This document shows, in pieces, positions 16,301-17,015 of a DNA stretch of 17,015 nucleotides (positions within the stretch are counted from its first letter, which is position 1; each line of letters opens with the position of its first letter). The DNA is from Actinomycetota bacterium (GTDB lineage Bacteria > Actinomycetota > Acidimicrobiia > Acidimicrobiales > GCA-2861595): NCBI GenBank assembly GCA_016781225.1, contig JADDQT010000016.1, forward strand, positions 1-17,015, in the 5' to 3' direction. The position numbers and the translations under genes are program-made. The notes beneath the pieces were generated by a model. It searched no databases. It was not told where the DNA came from and was given only the letters and a program-made list of their open reading frames with translations.

Positions 16301-16461
16301 ACAGGTTCGCCGAGGGCCGTCATGTCTGGGACGGTGCGGGGGAGCGGCCATCCGATTGCTTGCCACAGCAGCGCGGGCACGCCGACCACGAGGATGACAA
16401 GCAGGCCCAGGGCGCCGATCCCCTTTCCCAGATTGGTGAACGTCGGCCGGACCCTGGTCAT
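13390..16461 (-). CDS. LysM / winged-helix / BTAD membrane protein of Tad pilus locus
   Basis: A 1023-residue multidomain protein. Order: transmembrane segments near 16-38, 58-84 and 104-122; LysM domain 1 at about 176-233 (YVVVRRDTLWAIAERHL...GWVLHLP); LysM domain 2 at about 257-313 (VEVAPGDTLSAVAEGKLG...GWTLRVP). Then a Pro/Ser/Thr-rich linker from about 318 to 410, another hydrophobic segment near 410-428, an Arg-rich stop, and a long cytosolic region. The C-terminal 240 residues hold an OmpR-like winged helix (EVRVLGPVEVVG...KPLELVTYLATHPTG...LWP) and a bacterial transcriptional activator (BTAD) helical repeat. ATG 16461 overlaps the TadG-like stop as ATGA. It may sense peptidoglycan through LysM and regulate pilus assembly; this is inferred from architecture and context. 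Confidence 0.9.
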   Translation of the reverse strand: MTRVRPTFTNLGKGIGALGLLVILVVGVPALLWQAIGWPLPRTVPDMTALGEPVSDTVLVNGLAVVCWLAWAQLVIAVVVELIAWARGRAASRLPYARSTQRFAAWLVSSALLLVTPGVAAAWTPSPPLPAPAQQPASAWSAATADTGLPATPSTTVSTVEPADVSRPPPARGALKTYVVVRRDTLWAIAERHLQDPRRWPEILDLNKGRRQEDGRALDDPRRIHSGWVLHLPSDAVGLPEAAATESSSGSTDAVDLVEVAPGDTLSAVAEGKLGDADSWPAIYDLTEGQPQPRGETLADPDLIRPGWTLRVPLKPRAQGPSPAPVATPAPVSAHPAAEPLVPSPPTSSGSPSPDLHTPPSTESPAPQTTVSAGRTPTEPSAPPAPTIPDLEQSRPAGPRTPSSPSPNIPVGILGSGLLAAGLVAILDRLRRIQRRHRRPDHRLPAPEPDLAPTETALRSAADEEGAGRLDQVLRAMAAGMAEAGLSKPPPVVAVQLTGGKVEILLGEAGVAPPSGFKSAAEGWMWTVDEKLGAAEIERRANSIAPLPALVTMGVTESGQLLVDLETAGSTAVTGDPEAVAGLLRSVALELSTSVWADHVQVVLVGFELPELDLLDRVQTFDSLDEVVDQVEAEATAVGNALDDAGCSSTLAARTRKDASDGWSPLVIVCADPPTDHQAERLVKLAGEGGRGLAVLASGNLPSARWRLEVEQELINIPPLGLRVRPQFLSAGEADRLHSLLDTAANAQDVELPEDREEPDEPLAALVPDAPFEEPTAEIEVRVLGPVEVVGSQGELSGKPLELVTYLATHPTGVDADRLKAALWPPDKPPAQKTLANTVSSTRHQLGLAANGGYHLPPASKELYRPAPSVTTDLERFETLVRHAEHEHGHDATARLRRALGLVRGRPFTAIHGFDWAEIEGLVARTDAVIVDAAHRLAQLCLDAGDIRSAEWALSQGLLASPGNELLYRDRMLAADAAGNPAGVEAVLDELCQVVEALEPYDALHPETLAVYERVSRKRRVAG

Positions 16462-16874
16462 GGCGCTGTCTCAGGTCTCACCACACCACGCACACCACGG
16501 GCTTCTCCCCGTCCGGTGACGGTCACCTTGCCGATTCCGCCGATCCCGAGGATCAGCATGGGCTGCTCGAAGGACACGGTCACCAACACCCGGTCACCGG
16601 TGATGTCCACGGTTCCGACGTGGCCAGTCTCAGCGAGGTAGCCGTGTGCGGCGGCGGCGGCTCGGGCCGGGTCGGGGATCGCCCGGCCCTGTCGGAGGCT
16701 GGCCGGAAGGAGCGCCTGGGCGCCGGCGCGGGCGGCCCCCTCAGCCTCATTGATGGCCCGCCGCTTCGCGGCCAAGGTGTACCCACCGTCGACGACGAGG
16801 CCGGCCACGGCCAGCAGGGCGACCACGAAGACGGCCATGAAGGCGGTCACTTGTCCCCGTTCGTCGCGTCCCAT
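16458..16874 (-). CDS. TadG/TadE-like pilus assembly protein
   Basis: A 138-residue protein that begins MGRDERGQVTAF and carries one N-terminal membrane span (MAVFVVALLAVAGLVVDGG). It is followed by AAKRRAINEAEGAARAGAQAL, the typical TadE/TadG-like N-terminus of Flp/Tad pilus minor proteins. The C-terminal part is a beta-rich domain (VDITGDRVLVTVSFEQPM, then a Gly-rich segment). ATG 16874 is preceded by GGGAGG with six bases of spacing. The longer upstream frame overlaps the previous gene's end and is not used. The start lies one base after the stop of the upstream TadE-like gene, and the stop overlaps the LysM/BTAD start. It is likely an envelope-anchored component of the pilus machinery. 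Confidence 0.88.
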   Translation of the reverse strand: MGRDERGQVTAFMAVFVVALLAVAGLVVDGGYTLAAKRRAINEAEGAARAGAQALLPASLRQGRAIPDPARAAAAAHGYLAETGHVGTVDITGDRVLVTVSFEQPMLILGIGGIGKVTVTGRGEARGVRGVVRPETAP

Positions 16875-16875
16875 G

Positions 16876-17015
16876 TCAGCCCTCCCGGTACACATCGACG
16901 GGTGACACGAACCGTGCGGTAAGGGTCCGCGAGCCTGGTAGGTGGAGCAAGCTGACGTCAGTGAGATCGACGGAGCACGACACTCGTGCGGCCACGGTGC
17001 CACCGGGGGCGAAGC
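16876..17015 (-). CDS. TadE-like pilus assembly protein, C-terminal fragment
   Basis: Only the last 45 codons lie in the window; the gene continues beyond position 17015. The visible end reads FAPGGTVAARVSCSVDLTDV, then LPGSRTLTARFVSPVDVYREG and a TGA. The 'PG-T-V-x(4)-V-x-C-x-V-x-L' strand with a closing 'SPVDxYR' resembles the C-terminus of actinobacterial TadE-family pilus proteins. The stop is one base before the next gene's ATG, showing close coupling. The N-terminal part is needed to confirm the family. Confidence 0.7.
   Translation of the reverse strand, partial: FAPGGTVAARVSCSVDLTDVSLLHLPGSRTLTARFVSPVDVYREG

Noticed and set aside
1..17015. tRNA genes, CRISPR arrays, insertion sequences, attachment sites
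   Set aside because: Scanning by eye found no T-arm/acceptor pair, regular spaced repeats, transposase motifs or flanking direct repeats.

Overview
The window is GC-rich, uses many GTG starts, and carries families typical of Actinomycetota: a DUF3052-like protein, a LysM/BTAD membrane regulator and Tad pilus minor proteins. I infer a high-GC actinobacterium. The class cannot be fixed from this stretch; Acidimicrobiia-like lineages are one possibility.

Layout. (1) 1-3947, minus strand: a tightly coupled four-gene run. It holds a PD-(D/E)XK nuclease (PDDEXK_20-like), a small partner of unknown function, a 562-residue protein of unknown function with two cysteine pairs, and a phospholipase-D-like nuclease cut by the window edge. 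ATGA/GTGA overlaps link two of the junctions. The arrangement resembles an anti-phage or DNA-processing island. A perfect 8-bp inverted repeat lies just upstream of the first gene. (2) 3948-5267, plus strand: a DUF3052-like gene whose leader contains a near-perfect T-box-like string behind a hairpin, then a small unknown ORF. (3) 5268-7308: a poorly conserved zone with two minus-strand hypothetical genes and a probable frameshifted lipoprotein remnant. (4) 7309-10940, minus strand: a three-gene operon encoding a heme-oxygenase-like diiron-type enzyme, an MLE-type enolase-superfamily enzyme and a GH3-family acyl-acid amido synthetase. It looks like a compact small-molecule biosynthetic cassette and is the most interesting metabolic system here. 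(5) 10941-12440: a small four-helix membrane protein, and a divergent intergenic region with a perfect 8-bp inverted repeat. (6) 12441-13280, plus strand: a protein built of three tandem copies of a 68-residue helix-turn-helix-like unit. (7) 13390-17015, minus strand: a Tad/Flp pilus segment with a TadE-like C-terminus, a TadG-like protein and a 1023-residue LysM + winged-helix + BTAD membrane protein.

Working together. Genes in region 1 are probably co-transcribed and likely act as one nuclease complex. Region 4 suggests an order of oxidation or cleavage, racemisation or cycloisomerisation, then ATP-dependent amide formation on a small carboxylic or amino acid. Region 7 belongs to a larger pilus locus extending beyond position 17015. 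No tRNA, rRNA, CRISPR array, transposase or insertion sequence was recognised.
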